Shown: in pieces, positions 28,391-36,497 of the stretch
Position numbering within the stretch: position 1 is the stretch's first letter
Layout: each line of letters starts with the position of its first letter
Origin: Reinekea forsetii
GTDB lineage: Bacteria > Pseudomonadota > Gammaproteobacteria > Pseudomonadales > Natronospirillaceae
Direction of reading: 5' to 3'
Assembly: GCF_002795845.1 (NCBI RefSeq)
Contig: NZ_CP011797.1
Location: 2,007,501 to 2,071,500, forward strand
DNA length: 64,000 nt
Translations under genes and position numbers: made by a program
Notes under the pieces: model-generated
Told to the model about the DNA's origin: nothing
Databases searched by the model: none
The model's input: only the letters and a program-made list of their open reading frames with translations

Positions 28391-29377
28391 ATGCATTCTG
28401 ATCTAATTGTCATTGACGGCCTGCAATACTCCAATTGGGACCGAACGATCTTTGAACAACTCCATCAAGGTGGGGTCACCATGGTCCATGCGACCATTGT
28501 GTACCATGAACAGATTCGTGAAACCCTGTTGCGAATTGCCGAATGGAATCGGCATTTCGAGCAGAGCAGTGATCTAATAATGCCGGTAAAAAGTGCTGCC
28601 GATATCCGCCTTGCTAAGCAGTTGGGCAAGGTCGGGATCATGTTCGGTGCGCAGAACTGTTCTCCGATTGAAGACGACATCGGGATGGTTGAGGTCATGC
28701 GCGAATTAAACCTCATGATCATGCAGCTGACCTATAACAACCAGAGCCTATTGGCCTGCGGCTGTTATGAAGCCGAAGACAGCGGCGTGACCCGTTTTGG
28801 CCGGCAGGTGATTAAGGAGATGAACCGAGTCGGCATGATTGTGGACATGAGTCACAGCGCTGAACGCAGTACCCTAGAGGCGATTGAAATTTCCGAGCGC
28901 CCCATCGTCATCTCTCACGCCAATCCGAACACCTTTCATATGGCCAAACGTAATAAGTCAGACCGAGTCCTTAAGGCACTGGGTGCCTCCGGCGGCTTGC
29001 TCGGCTTCAGTCTCTATCCGTTTCACCTAAAAAACGGCTCTGATTGCACGCTGAACGAGTTCTGCGAGATGGTGGCCGATACAGCAGAGTTGATGGGCGT
29101 TGACCATATTGGCATTGGCACCGATCTGTGCCAGGAGCAACCGCATTCAGTCCTAGAGTGGATGCGCAACGGCCGTTGGTCAAAGGATACCGATTACGGC
29201 GAAGGTTCTAAGGCCAATGCCGACTGGCCCAAACCATTGGCGTGGTTTCGCGACAGCCGGGATTTCCCCAACATCACCAACGGCTTGCTGGCACGAGGAT
29301 TTAGCCCCCCAGAGGTTACAAAAATCATGGGCCAAAACTGGTTAAACCTGCTCGATGATGGGCTCAAGGCAACATAA
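28391..29377 (+). CDS. M19 membrane-dipeptidase-like amidohydrolase with altered metal site
   Basis: A 328-residue TIM-barrel protein of the M19 (renal dipeptidase) group. The later motifs are present: DMSHSAE, VISHANPN and GIGTDLC. The first metal motif, normally HxD after DGHND, reads IDGLQYSNW. The bridging Glu segment reads MFGAQNC. Two or three ligands of the binuclear zinc site are therefore missing. It may use one metal or a different reaction. It starts 14 bases after the aldehyde dehydrogenase stop and precedes a BCCT transporter, so it likely acts on a product of the imported substrate. Confidence 0.8.
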   Translation: MHSDLIVIDGLQYSNWDRTIFEQLHQGGVTMVHATIVYHEQIRETLLRIAEWNRHFEQSSDLIMPVKSAADIRLAKQLGKVGIMFGAQNCSPIEDDIGMVEVMRELNLMIMQLTYNNQSLLACGCYEAEDSGVTRFGRQVIKEMNRVGMIVDMSHSAERSTLEAIEISERPIVISHANPNTFHMAKRNKSDRVLKALGASGGLLGFSLYPFHLKNGSDCTLNEFCEMVADTAELMGVDHIGIGTDLCQEQPHSVLEWMRNGRWSKDTDYGEGSKANADWPKPLAWFRDSRDFPNITNGLLARGFSPPEVTKIMGQNWLNLLDDGLKAT

Positions 29378-29493
29378 GACGCAACTTATTTCCAACGTAA
29401 AAAGTAAGACCGATGGGGTGGCGTCAATAGGCGCTGCAACTTCAACGACGTAGCTTAAAACCTATAAATAATAAGAATCATAAGGTGGTTATT

Positions 29494-31059
29494 ATGGACA
29501 GTAATTCCGCGGCTAACGCCGAGGCAACGATGCAGAACAAAAAATGGCTGGCAGATGTCGATATGCCAGTATTCCTGATCAGTGGCGGTGCGTTAGTGCT
29601 GTTTGCTCTTTTAACTCTTTATGATATCGACATGATGTCCAATTGGGTTAATACCAGCTTTGCCGCTTCAACTAAGCTGTTCGGTGCCTACTGGCAGGTG
29701 TTGCTACTGCTGACATTTGTTATTGGTCTTTTCCTCGCCGTCAGCCGCACCGGCAGAGTTGTGCTGGGCGGTCTCAAGACGCCTGAGATTTCGACCTTCA
29801 AATGGATCTCTATCGTCATGTGCACCCTGCTTGCTGGCGGTGGTGTATTCTGGGCCGCAGCCGAGCCTTTGGCGCACTTCACCTCTCCGCCGCCATTGTT
29901 TTCGGATATAGCGGGCAATGAAACCGGAACCGCGCAAGCGGCCTACAATGCTCTGGCGCAAAGCTTTATGCATTGGGGCTTCTTGGCTTGGGCCATCCTT
30001 GGCAGCCTAACCGGCATCGTTTTCATGTACCTGCATTATGAAAAGGGCTTACCGCTCAAGCCGCGTACACTCCTCTATCCGGTGTTCGGTGATCGAGTGA
30101 TGACCGGCCCGCTTGGAACCATTGTGGATTCTTGCTGTGTATTGGCCGTTGTCGCCGGTACCGTCGGCCCGATTGGTTTTCTCGGCCTGCAGATCGGCTT
30201 CGGTCTGGAAAAACTATTCGGCATCCCAAATACCTATATCACTCAGGTTACGATTCTAGTCGGACTGGTTGTTATCTATACTCTATCGGCCGTTACTGGC
30301 GTAACCAAGGGTATCCAGATACTCAGCCGATTTAACGTAATTCTTGCCGTAGCTCTGATGGCTTTCATCCTCTTTTTCGGCCCAACCGCCTTTATTATTG
30401 ACAGCTTCATCCAAGGCTTTGGTATTTATCTAGACAAGTTCATACCGATGGCCACTTTCCGTGCAAGCCCAGGCTGGCTGGACTGGTGGACTGTGTTTTT
30501 CTGGGGCTGGTTCCTGGGCTACGGTCCATTGATGGCGATGTTTGTAGCGCGTATCTCTCGAGGCCGAACGATCCGTGAGATGGTCTTACTCATATCGGTT
30601 GTAGCACCGGTCATCACCTGCTTCTGGTTCACTATTGTGGGCGGTTCTGGTTTGGCCTTTGAATTGGCCAATCCGGGTGTTATATCGGAACCCTTTACCG
30701 GTTTTAATATGCCTGCGGCCCTATTGGCCATTACCGAACAGCTGCCAATGGGCTTCGTTATTTCGGTACTGTTCCTGATTCTGACCACCATCTTTGTCGC
30801 CACCACAGGTGACTCAATGACCTACTCGGTATCGATGGTGATGACCGGTAACGATCATCCTCACCCATTCGTGCGAGTTTTCTGGGGCGTGATGATGGGC
30901 TTGGTCGCAGCACTGTTGATCTCTATCGGTGCCGGCGGTATTTCAGCCCTGCAATCCTTCATCGTCGTCACCGCAGTACCGGTCTCATTGGTATTATTGC
31001 CGTCACTGTGGACTGCGCCCATGATTGCTCGAAAAATGGCCGATGACCAAGGCCTATAA
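29494..31059 (+). CDS. BCCT-family betaine/carnitine/choline-type transporter
   Basis: About 521 residues with twelve predicted membrane segments. The BCCT signature is WTVFFWGWFLGYGPLMAMFV with the Trp-rich box typical of Na+- or H+-coupled uptake of quaternary ammonium compounds. AAGGTGG lies 5-6 bases before ATG 29494; the slightly longer frame starting at 29485 would begin inside that site. It is the third gene of the LysR-linked set, after the M19 gene, and is followed by two terminators. The substrate is likely a trimethylammonium or similar zwitterion. Confidence 0.92.
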   Translation: MDSNSAANAEATMQNKKWLADVDMPVFLISGGALVLFALLTLYDIDMMSNWVNTSFAASTKLFGAYWQVLLLLTFVIGLFLAVSRTGRVVLGGLKTPEISTFKWISIVMCTLLAGGGVFWAAAEPLAHFTSPPPLFSDIAGNETGTAQAAYNALAQSFMHWGFLAWAILGSLTGIVFMYLHYEKGLPLKPRTLLYPVFGDRVMTGPLGTIVDSCCVLAVVAGTVGPIGFLGLQIGFGLEKLFGIPNTYITQVTILVGLVVIYTLSAVTGVTKGIQILSRFNVILAVALMAFILFFGPTAFIIDSFIQGFGIYLDKFIPMATFRASPGWLDWWTVFFWGWFLGYGPLMAMFVARISRGRTIREMVLLISVVAPVITCFWFTIVGGSGLAFELANPGVISEPFTGFNMPAALLAITEQLPMGFVISVLFLILTTIFVATTGDSMTYSVSMVMTGNDHPHPFVRVFWGVMMGLVAALLISIGAGGISALQSFIVVTAVPVSLVLLPSLWTAPMIARKMADDQGL

Positions 31060-31082
31060 GCTCTTCTCTCTAGCCAATAAAA

Positions 31083-31102
31083 GACCGAGTTTAATCTCGG
31101 TC
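31083..31102 (+). terminator. Hairpin after BCCT gene
   Basis: Perfect 7-bp stem GACCGAG/CTCGGTC with a 6-base loop, followed by GTTTA, 24 bases after the BCCT stop. It is the first of two hairpins in tandem. Confidence 0.55.
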
Positions 31103-31127
31103 GTTTAGACCGGTCATTTAACAGAAC

Positions 31128-31157
31128 AGGAGCCCAACAATGCGGCTCCTTTTTTTT
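31128..31157 (+). terminator. Strong rho-independent terminator
   Basis: Perfect 7-bp stem AGGAGCC (31128-31134) with GGCTCCT (31144-31150), then seven or eight Ts. It separates the BCCT unit from ridA. Confidence 0.85.
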
Positions 31158-31209
31158 ACGGCGACTTTAACCCTAAGGGTTCGAGCTCAGCTATCAATAG
31201 GAAGTAGAC

Positions 31210-31587
31210 ATGAAAAAAGCTGTCAAAACCCAGTTATTTGCCTCCAAAGCGCCGCTGGAGTGGGCTGTTATCGCCAATGGCCAATTATCGACTGCACAGA
31301 TACCGATCGACTCAGAAGGCAGGGTAGTCGCAGGGGGCATTGAAGCTCAGGCGCGTCAAACGATGGAAAATTTTAAACACACGATCGAAGCCGCTGAATT
31401 GACCATGGCCGATGTCACTCAGGTGCTCATCTACGTCACCGCACGGGATTATTTGGCTCCGTTTAACAAGGTCTACGCCGAGTATTTCGAGCCCCCCTAC
31501 CCCAACCGCGCAGCGATCATCGTAGCAGGCTTGGCGCGCGAAGAAATGTTGTGTGAGGTGGTCGCGTACGCGGCGGTGCCTCAGTAG
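31210..31587 (+). CDS. RidA/YjgF-family enamine/imine deaminase
   Basis: A 125-residue Rid-family protein that hydrolyses reactive enamine/imine intermediates to keto compounds and ammonia. The conserved Arg lies in PYPNRAAIIV, and the C-terminal Glu/aromatic block is LCEVVAYAA. AGGAAG precedes the ATG. It follows two terminators, so it has its own promoter, but its place next to the LysR/ALDH/BCCT group suggests a role in the same amine catabolism. Confidence 0.88.
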   Translation: MKKAVKTQLFASKAPLEWAVIANGQLSTAQIPIDSEGRVVAGGIEAQARQTMENFKHTIEAAELTMADVTQVLIYVTARDYLAPFNKVYAEYFEPPYPNRAAIIVAGLAREEMLCEVVAYAAVPQ

Positions 31588-31612
31588 TGGGCAGGTGTTG
31601 TTAAATAGACTA

Positions 31613-31634
31613 AACACCCATATAGCTGGGTGTT
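31613..31634. terminator. Inverted repeat downstream of ridA
   Basis: Perfect 8-bp stem AACACCCA/TGGGTGTT with a 6-base loop, 25 bases after the ridA stop. There is no good T tract on either side, so it could be a weak terminator or a small mobile-element end. Confidence 0.4.
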
Positions 31635-31658
31635 CATGATTCGCACCGTTGGTCGTAT

Positions 31659-31738
31659 CCTCTATTCCCTCTATTCCCTCTATTCCCTCTATTCCCTCTA
31701 TTCCCTCTATTCCCACCATGCCCACCATCCCCACCATT
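31659..31738. repeat. Two adjacent 9-bp tandem repeat arrays
   Basis: Six exact copies of CCTCTATTC (31659-31712) run straight into three near-exact copies of CCCACCATN (31712-31738). Both units are 9 bp. It is intergenic between ridA and a GNAT gene; the minus-strand frame through it would read (GIE)n(MVG)n but overlaps ridA and is not a credible gene. It is likely to vary in copy number between strains. Confidence 0.85.
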
Positions 31739-31815
31739 TTTAATCGATGTTGAAATTTTGGGATTACACTAAAACGGGGCAAGTTCAATGCCCCTTGCAG
31801 GCACTTGGTAGAATT

Positions 31816-32259
31816 TTATACTCGTAACTCCATAGGTTGAAACCCAATACCATCTATTTCACCCGCAACACCAGACTCAATAAAACCAAATTTTCTATAT
31901 ACTGGAACTGCGTACAATGATGATCTGAGCGTATAAATATTAGAGACACATACATTGCTTGCAAACCCCCAAAGTTCTCTTGCCAGGCCTTTGCCCTGGT
32001 ATTTCTCAGAGACAAAAAGATGGAATAAATGACTACTCCCTTTCATTGCAATATACCCAATTATTTCACCTTCATTTTCATAAACGAAATTGAAATATTC
32101 AGAACCTTCAATACGCTTTAAAAACTCACTCTGAGCAAGCGTTTTATCGAACCATTCGGGCAACTCATTTTTTTGATCTTTTAAATAAAAATGGGAAAGT
32201 GATTTAACAAGATTGCTAATCTTTACCACATCTTTTTTTACAGCGACTCGAATACGCAC
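31816..32259 (-). CDS. GNAT-family N-acetyltransferase
   Basis: A 147-residue GNAT protein that transfers an acetyl group from acetyl-CoA to an unknown amine. The fold shows in the N-terminal MRIRVAVKKDVVKISNLVKS, the beta-strand block GEIIGYIAMKG, the acetyl-CoA loop VSEKYQGKGLARELWGFA (Q/RxxGxG/A) and the C-terminal YRKFGFIESG. GTG at 32259 is chosen because a perfect AAGGAGG lies 4 bases upstream; the upstream ATG at 32292 has none. Low-GC codons set it apart from its neighbours, as in cassette-type acquired genes. Confidence 0.82.
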   Translation of the reverse strand: MRIRVAVKKDVVKISNLVKSLSHFYLKDQKNELPEWFDKTLAQSEFLKRIEGSEYFNFVYENEGEIIGYIAMKGSSHLFHLFVSEKYQGKGLARELWGFASNVCVSNIYTLRSSLYAVPVYRKFGFIESGVAGEIDGIGFQPMELRV

Positions 32260-32300
32260 AAAACCTCCTTGAATGTTGACAGCATATTTCACGGCTCTAG

Positions 32301-32795
32301 CCGTTTTTAGCCGGTGCCGGCTTTGTCTTAACTAACAAAGACTCAAACCCGCCAGCATACTATGAAGTATCCGCGATAGACCTGCAATTCAGCCACAATG
32401 GCTCCGGCTACGCTGAAGCCAATCTAACCACCTCGGTTGAAAATACCGGCGTTAAACCCAAAGGCTTTGTCGATCGAGATTTTGGCAAGTCGGTGGCTAA
32501 CCTGAATACCTATCTGACCTTCCGTGGCCAGGTTCATGGCGAACCCGGACTCAAGGTGCGCTTGGTCGATATCTGGGGCAATGTGTCCAGGGCTGTTGCG
32601 CCCTCGACCTATCGATTACGCTATGCCCGCTATATGGCGTCCTACTATATCCCGACCTATGTCTTCGATACGCCGGGCTTTAATTATCATGAGGTCAGGG
32701 CGATCCAGTTCTTTGTGGACGAAGAGGTGCCTGTGGGTGAAATTGGTTACAAGATATTCGGCTGCAATTCGCGCGATATAACTAGCAGTCCTTAA
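32301..32795 (+). pseudogene. C-terminal fragment of an unknown beta-rich protein
   Basis: A 164-codon open frame with no start codon near its beginning. It encodes a coherent sequence (YYEVSAIDLQFSHNGSGYAEA ... FVDEEVPVGEIGYKIFGC) with alternating polar/hydrophobic pattern like an extracellular or fibronectin/cadherin-type beta domain. It begins immediately after the GNAT gene's 5' end. The simplest reading is the tail of a larger gene whose front was lost when the GNAT segment arrived. The family is not recognised. Confidence 0.5.
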
Positions 32796-32953
32796 CGCCC
32801 TGCTGCGTGCATCAGAATCCATGCCTGCCCCGGTAACCACTGAGGGCGAGGACCAGTTGGCAAGAGCACCCGGCTCGGGCGCGAAGATCTCCGCCAACAG
32901 GGTGTCTACGGTGTCGTTTATGGTCATGTTGTTCTCTCTTTTAAATTCTTTAT

Positions 32954-34033
32954 TTAGCCGTGTGCTATCAGTACGTTGCATAAGGACTGGTTAATGTAAT
33001 AGTTGGCTCGGCCGACTTTTTGTTTATTTAAAAAGCCGTGTTTGACCAGTTGTTCTAAATATTTGGTGGCGGTTATGCGCGTTACCCCTAGCTCTTCAAC
33101 AATAAAGTCAATTTTCGTGTAGGGGTGGTTGAACAGGTTGTTGAGTAAATCTTGGCTATAGAGCTTCGGCAGCTGTTCGCGGATGCCGTGTTTCACACTC
33201 ACCATCAGGGTTTTCATTTCGGTGATCAGTGAAATGGTGTTTTGCGCGGTGTCGATAATGCCATCGAGCATAAACAGCAGCCACGGTTCCCAATTGCCGG
33301 TGTCTCTTACGGCTTGCAGGTTGGCGTAATAGTCGGCCTTGTGGTGAATGATAAAGCGGCTCAAATACAATACTGGCAGGTTGAGCAGGTCTTTTGTGAC
33401 CAGGTACAGAATATTCAAGATACGGCCGGTGCGGCCATTGCCATCGTAGAACGGGTGAATGCTTTCAAACTGATGGTGAATAATGGCCATTTTTACCAAT
33501 GGGTCGGCGTCGCACAGTTCATCGTTATTGATAAATTGAACGAGGTTATTCATTAATTTAGCTATTTCATCGGCATGTTGCGGTGGGGTATAGACCACTT
33601 GCCCGGTGCGGGGATTTTTGAGGTCGGTACCCGGTAGCTTACGCAGCCCGGCATTGTTGTTTTCTAAATTTTGTTGCACGGCGAGAATATCGCTTAGCCG
33701 AATTAATTTACTTTGCCTAGCGGAATGAAAGCCCTGTTTTAATGCAAATGCGTAATCTTGCACTTCTTTGGTGGCGGGATTGGTAATGGCTTCTTCAAAA
33801 AGGTTGGCTTTGTAGAGTTCATCGTGGGTGGTGACGATGTTCTCAACTTCAGAGCTGTCTTTGGCTTCTTGTAGAGCCAACGTATTGATTAAAATCGCTT
33901 CATTGGGAATACTCGCTGCCACACCTTTCAGTTCGGCCAGGTAACGATGCGCTTCGGCGGTCTTTTTGAGTACCGCACGGGTTTCCCATTGTTCAATATT
34001 GGCCAGTGGCAGCGGCGCTATTGGCGTTAACAT
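32954..34033 (-). CDS. Fic-family protein with N-terminal inhibitory motif and C-terminal winged helix
   Basis: A 359-residue class II Fic AMPylase-like protein. The Fic motif HPFYDGNGRTGR is complete (residues 193-204). The autoinhibitory helix motif [S/T]xxxE[G/N] is present as SSEVEN (residues 60-65), so activity should be self-restrained. The C-terminal FIVEELGVTRITATKYLEQL is a winged helix, suggesting DNA binding and autoregulation. A 10-bp inverted repeat lies just upstream. Such stand-alone Fic genes are common accessory genes; target proteins are unknown. Confidence 0.9.
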   Translation of the reverse strand: MLTPIAPLPLANIEQWETRAVLKKTAEAHRYLAELKGVAASIPNEAILINTLALQEAKDSSEVENIVTTHDELYKANLFEEAITNPATKEVQDYAFALKQGFHSARQSKLIRLSDILAVQQNLENNNAGLRKLPGTDLKNPRTGQVVYTPPQHADEIAKLMNNLVQFINNDELCDADPLVKMAIIHHQFESIHPFYDGNGRTGRILNILYLVTKDLLNLPVLYLSRFIIHHKADYYANLQAVRDTGNWEPWLLFMLDGIIDTAQNTISLITEMKTLMVSVKHGIREQLPKLYSQDLLNNLFNHPYTKIDFIVEELGVTRITATKYLEQLVKHGFLNKQKVGRANYYINQSLCNVLIAHG

Positions 34034-34072
34034 AGCTATATTTCACCTTTTTTTATACCTGACGGCACTTAT

Positions 34073-34143
34073 ATGTATAATTTTTCCGATAAATTATACA
34101 TGACAACTGAAACATGCATAGGTTTTTCGTTAATTTATACATT
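34073..34143. promoter_or_regulatory. Inverted repeats at the fic promoter
   Basis: ATGTATAATT (34073-34082) and AATTATACAT (34092-34101) form a perfect 10-bp inverted repeat 40 bp upstream of the fic start. A third related half-site, AATTTATACAT, ends at 34142. The arrangement fits an operator for the winged-helix part of the Fic protein. Confidence 0.5.
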
Positions 34144-34201
34144 TACTGAATCAGAGGGGTCACCCATTAGGAAGCTGGTGTCAAACGGCCAAAAAAAAAC
34201 C

Positions 34202-34297
34202 CTCATGCGGTTAGCATGATAAAAAAAACACTCAGATTCGTTTGGTCTCACACCCCGGGTTTTCGTCGTTGGTTTGTTACCACGCCCAGCGTGGTAA
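34202..34297. other. Non-coding spacer with two hairpins
   Basis: Part of the 34034-34890 gene-free stretch. TCATGC/GCATGA near 34202-34218 is flanked by A-runs and could terminate transcription in either direction. TTACCACGC-CCA-GCGTGGTAA (34277-34297) is a perfect 9-bp hairpin. A 93-codon frame over the second hairpin has no support as a gene. Confidence 0.45.
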
Positions 34298-34540
34298 TCA
34301 GTCACCCATCTGGATCTAGCTATAAGTTAGCCGTTGCTATTGCACCAGAAAACCGTTGGTACCAAGTGCAGTCCAATGCATTTTTGCACAGAGCCGAGGC
34401 CTGGTTAATACCGGCCAACCCGTTTGTGGCTCTACACTTGGGCAATTCCATTCAAATCTGTCGGTGGTGGAACGGGTGCTGCAATCAGAGTCTGTAGATT
34501 TTCACCAACCCCTATACTGGTATGAACAAGTTTTACGGAG

Positions 34541-34810
34541 GCTTAATTGGGCTTAATAGAGCTTAATAGGACACCCACTTTAACATTCCGAAAGTTGCGC
34601 CCCTACTGACCTAGGATTTGCCTGAACAGTACAAACCCCAATTGAGATGGTCAGAATCAAAGCCATGCTAATCAGCTACTTATAGCGTATTCTTCAATGT
34701 TTATAACTTAGAATGCTCGGTGACTGCCCCCTGTGTCAGGATAGTTGTTGCCTGTATTTTTAATGGGTCGATATTTGGTTTTGGTACTAAAGTGGGTGTC
34801 CAATTAAGCT
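34541..34810. mobile_element. MITE-like element with 23-bp terminal inverted repeats
   Basis: The arm at 34560-34582 (AGCTTAATAGGACACCCACTTTA, given as two parts: AGCTTAATAG and GACACCCACTTTA) is repeated in inverted form at 34788-34810 with one mismatch. The left end is preceded by two further GCTTAATWGR 10-mers in tandem (34541-34560). The 205-bp interior has no coding frame. This fits a non-autonomous transposable element or the scar of an IS; the parent transposase is not in the window. Confidence 0.6.
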
Positions 34811-34890
34811 TTTGTAAGCATCCTTTTAAGCACCACGGCCACAACGTTTTAGGGTGTGTGTCCGGTTATGCACATCTGGTTATGCATCCG

Positions 34891-35502
34891 TTATGTGGTT
34901 GGTTCACATAGCGCGATCAGCTCAGCTAAAACTTGCTCGGCATTGTTAAATACTGGCCAGCCATCGCCCGGTAAAACTGCCTTGATCCCTGGGATAGAGG
35001 CAATCCTTCTGACGGATTCTTTGGCCTGATCAGAGTCTTTTAACTTAGCTGCAGGAAGTATACAAAGACTACCAGCACTGTGGGCCCGAATAAGATCCCC
35101 GGTAATTAAGGTTTCGCCTTCAATTACAAAAGCCAGCTCGCCAGCCGTCTTGGAACCATTTAATGAATAGACATCGAGCCCCGCAATAAAATCCTTCGTT
35201 TCTTGCAACCATTGCGAACATTGAATTGGAAAAGAATGTTGTTCTCCTGATGGCCCAACAATTTTGGCACCCGTTAATTGAGCTAGCTTACCTGCATCAC
35301 GAATGTGATCAGAGTTTGAAATGATAATATGACTCACGTCGCCTAGGGACTTTAGGTGAAGTTCATCATGAGGCGACAAGGGCAGCGGGTCAAAAACAAC
35401 GTTACCCTCGGGCCTCACCCAAAGATAACTGTGAAAATCGATATTACGGTCATTATCAAATTGACTCCAACAGAAGAGATTTTTCTTGTGCAGTAATTTC
35501 AT
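34891..35502 (-). CDS. Metallo-beta-lactamase-fold-like protein with degenerate metal motif
   Basis: A 203-residue protein with MBL-fold layout: N-terminal beta-sheet (YLWVRPEGNVVFDPLPLS), then IIISNSDHIRDAG where HxHxDH is expected, ETLITGDLIRAH and VLPGDGWPVF. Only the Asp-His pair of the first zinc motif remains. It could be a one-metal or non-catalytic relative. It is a single gene with no operon partners among fragments and repeats. Confidence 0.65.
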   Translation of the reverse strand: MKLLHKKNLFCWSQFDNDRNIDFHSYLWVRPEGNVVFDPLPLSPHDELHLKSLGDVSHIIISNSDHIRDAGKLAQLTGAKIVGPSGEQHSFPIQCSQWLQETKDFIAGLDVYSLNGSKTAGELAFVIEGETLITGDLIRAHSAGSLCILPAAKLKDSDQAKESVRRIASIPGIKAVLPGDGWPVFNNAEQVLAELIALCEPTT

Positions 35503-35757
35503 TGATTTTCCTCAAATAATTATCGGATTTTAGTCATGAAAACCAGCTCACAGATTCATCTGCGGCCTGAGCGGTTATTACGCTGGTGGCCTATACGGCT
35601 TTCTGGTTTAACTGCCATCCCTAGGGCTCATTCATCATCCACACTCGCGCTTAAGTTGTCAATTTGATCTATCCCAAGGCGCCGGTGTGGATAAATAGTG
35701 ACATAGCACTGAGAGTCCCTACCAAATCATTCTCCATATACCCTGCCCGCCCGAGAT

Positions 35758-35955
35758 ATGATCTCAAAGTTTGAACAACTGCCCGAGTTTGTACCCAACA
35801 TAGAGATTGTTAGCTTAGATTGCGGCCATTGGATACAGCAAGAAAAGCCTGAAGAGACCACACAGGCAATTATTAGTTGGTTGGGCAAGAAGGTTAATGA
35901 AAGTTTTAGCGATAGGAAGGACTACACATCAGCACCCGACAAATCGTCATACTGA
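35758..35955 (+). pseudogene. C-terminal fragment of an alpha/beta hydrolase (epoxide-hydrolase type)
   Basis: A 65-codon frame containing FVPNIEIVSLDCGHWIQQEK, the block around the catalytic His of epoxide-hydrolase-like alpha/beta hydrolases, followed by the terminal helix. The rest of the enzyme (about 230 residues) is missing upstream, so this is a remnant, not a working gene. The surrounding 35503-36493 stretch otherwise holds a MITE-like element and another fragment. Confidence 0.55.
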
Positions 35956-36114
35956 ATGTCAGGTCTGACCCACTTAGGCCTGAACAAATTGGGGGTTAGA
36001 ACCCCACTTTAGAAGTCGAATGAGCGTGAGCGCAAATTCAACAACTTTATAGTTTAGATTTGCATTCCAAGGTAGGGTTCTGTGAACATCCCTGCCTAAT
36101 GTGACACTTACTTG

Positions 36115-36284
36115 GGTCCTGCGGTTTTCAGTCCAAAAAGGACACTGTCGTTCGTAAGTTTTTGATTTCAGCTTTCAAGAGCCAATTGCCCACATACCAA
36201 AAATAAATAATACCCTTCTGTATGACTTATGTTTAGCGGGCCGCTAGGGATTTCGTCCTTTTTGGACGGAAAAACCGCAGGACC
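36115..36284. mobile_element. MITE-like 170-bp element with about 30-bp imperfect inverted ends
   Basis: GGTCCTGCGGTTTT then GTCCAAAAAGGAC (36115-36143) recurs inverted at 36255-36284, differing only in the 2-3 bases between the two blocks (27 of 30 match). Each arm also contains its own GTCC-A5-GGAC hairpin. The interior is AT-rich and non-coding. No clear target duplication was seen. It lies downstream of the biosynthetic operon. Confidence 0.6.
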
Positions 36285-36341
36285 TTTCAGAGTTTCAGAA
36301 AAGCAGCGCCCATGGTATAACCGTTAGACTTGTTGCTGCTT

Positions 36342-36497
36342 CTAACCCTCTAGATAACGCTCCAGATTTCTAACTGATTTTAACTCGGATTTAAGTTTGG
36401 CAATCTCTAGTCGATCATCCGGTGATTGAACGTCTTTCGCTGTTCCCTGAATATCAGCCCGCCACTGATTCAACGTTTTTGTACCAGTCTTTCTCAG
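36342..36497 (-). pseudogene. Short coiled-coil-like remnant frame
   Basis: A 51-codon frame ending KSELKSVRNLERYLEG, hydrophilic with heptad-like spacing, and without an ATG. It begins at the very end of the ATP-grasp gene. The character recalls the C-terminus of a transposase helper or similar coiled-coil protein; identity is uncertain and chance is possible. Confidence 0.25.

Noticed and set aside
31312-31788. Minus-strand 158-codon frame with (MVG)3(IEG)5-like repeat
   Set aside because: It overlaps ridA on the opposite strand and its repeat is simply the translated 9-bp tandem array; no ribosome site.
32616-32927. Minus-strand frame starting MTINDTVDTLLAEIFAPEPG
   Set aside because: The first 40 residues look gene-like and AGAGAG precedes the ATG, but the rest is antisense to the beta-rich fragment at 32301-32795. 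At most an N-terminal scrap; not firm enough to annotate.
34216-34497. Plus-strand 93-codon frame
   Set aside because: It crosses the perfect hairpin at 34277-34297, has irregular composition and no recognisable motif.
32260-34900. Integron cassette array (attC sites) around GNAT and Fic genes
   Set aside because: Gene content is cassette-like, but no convincing attC core sites (paired RYYYAAC/GTTRRRY) were found by eye.
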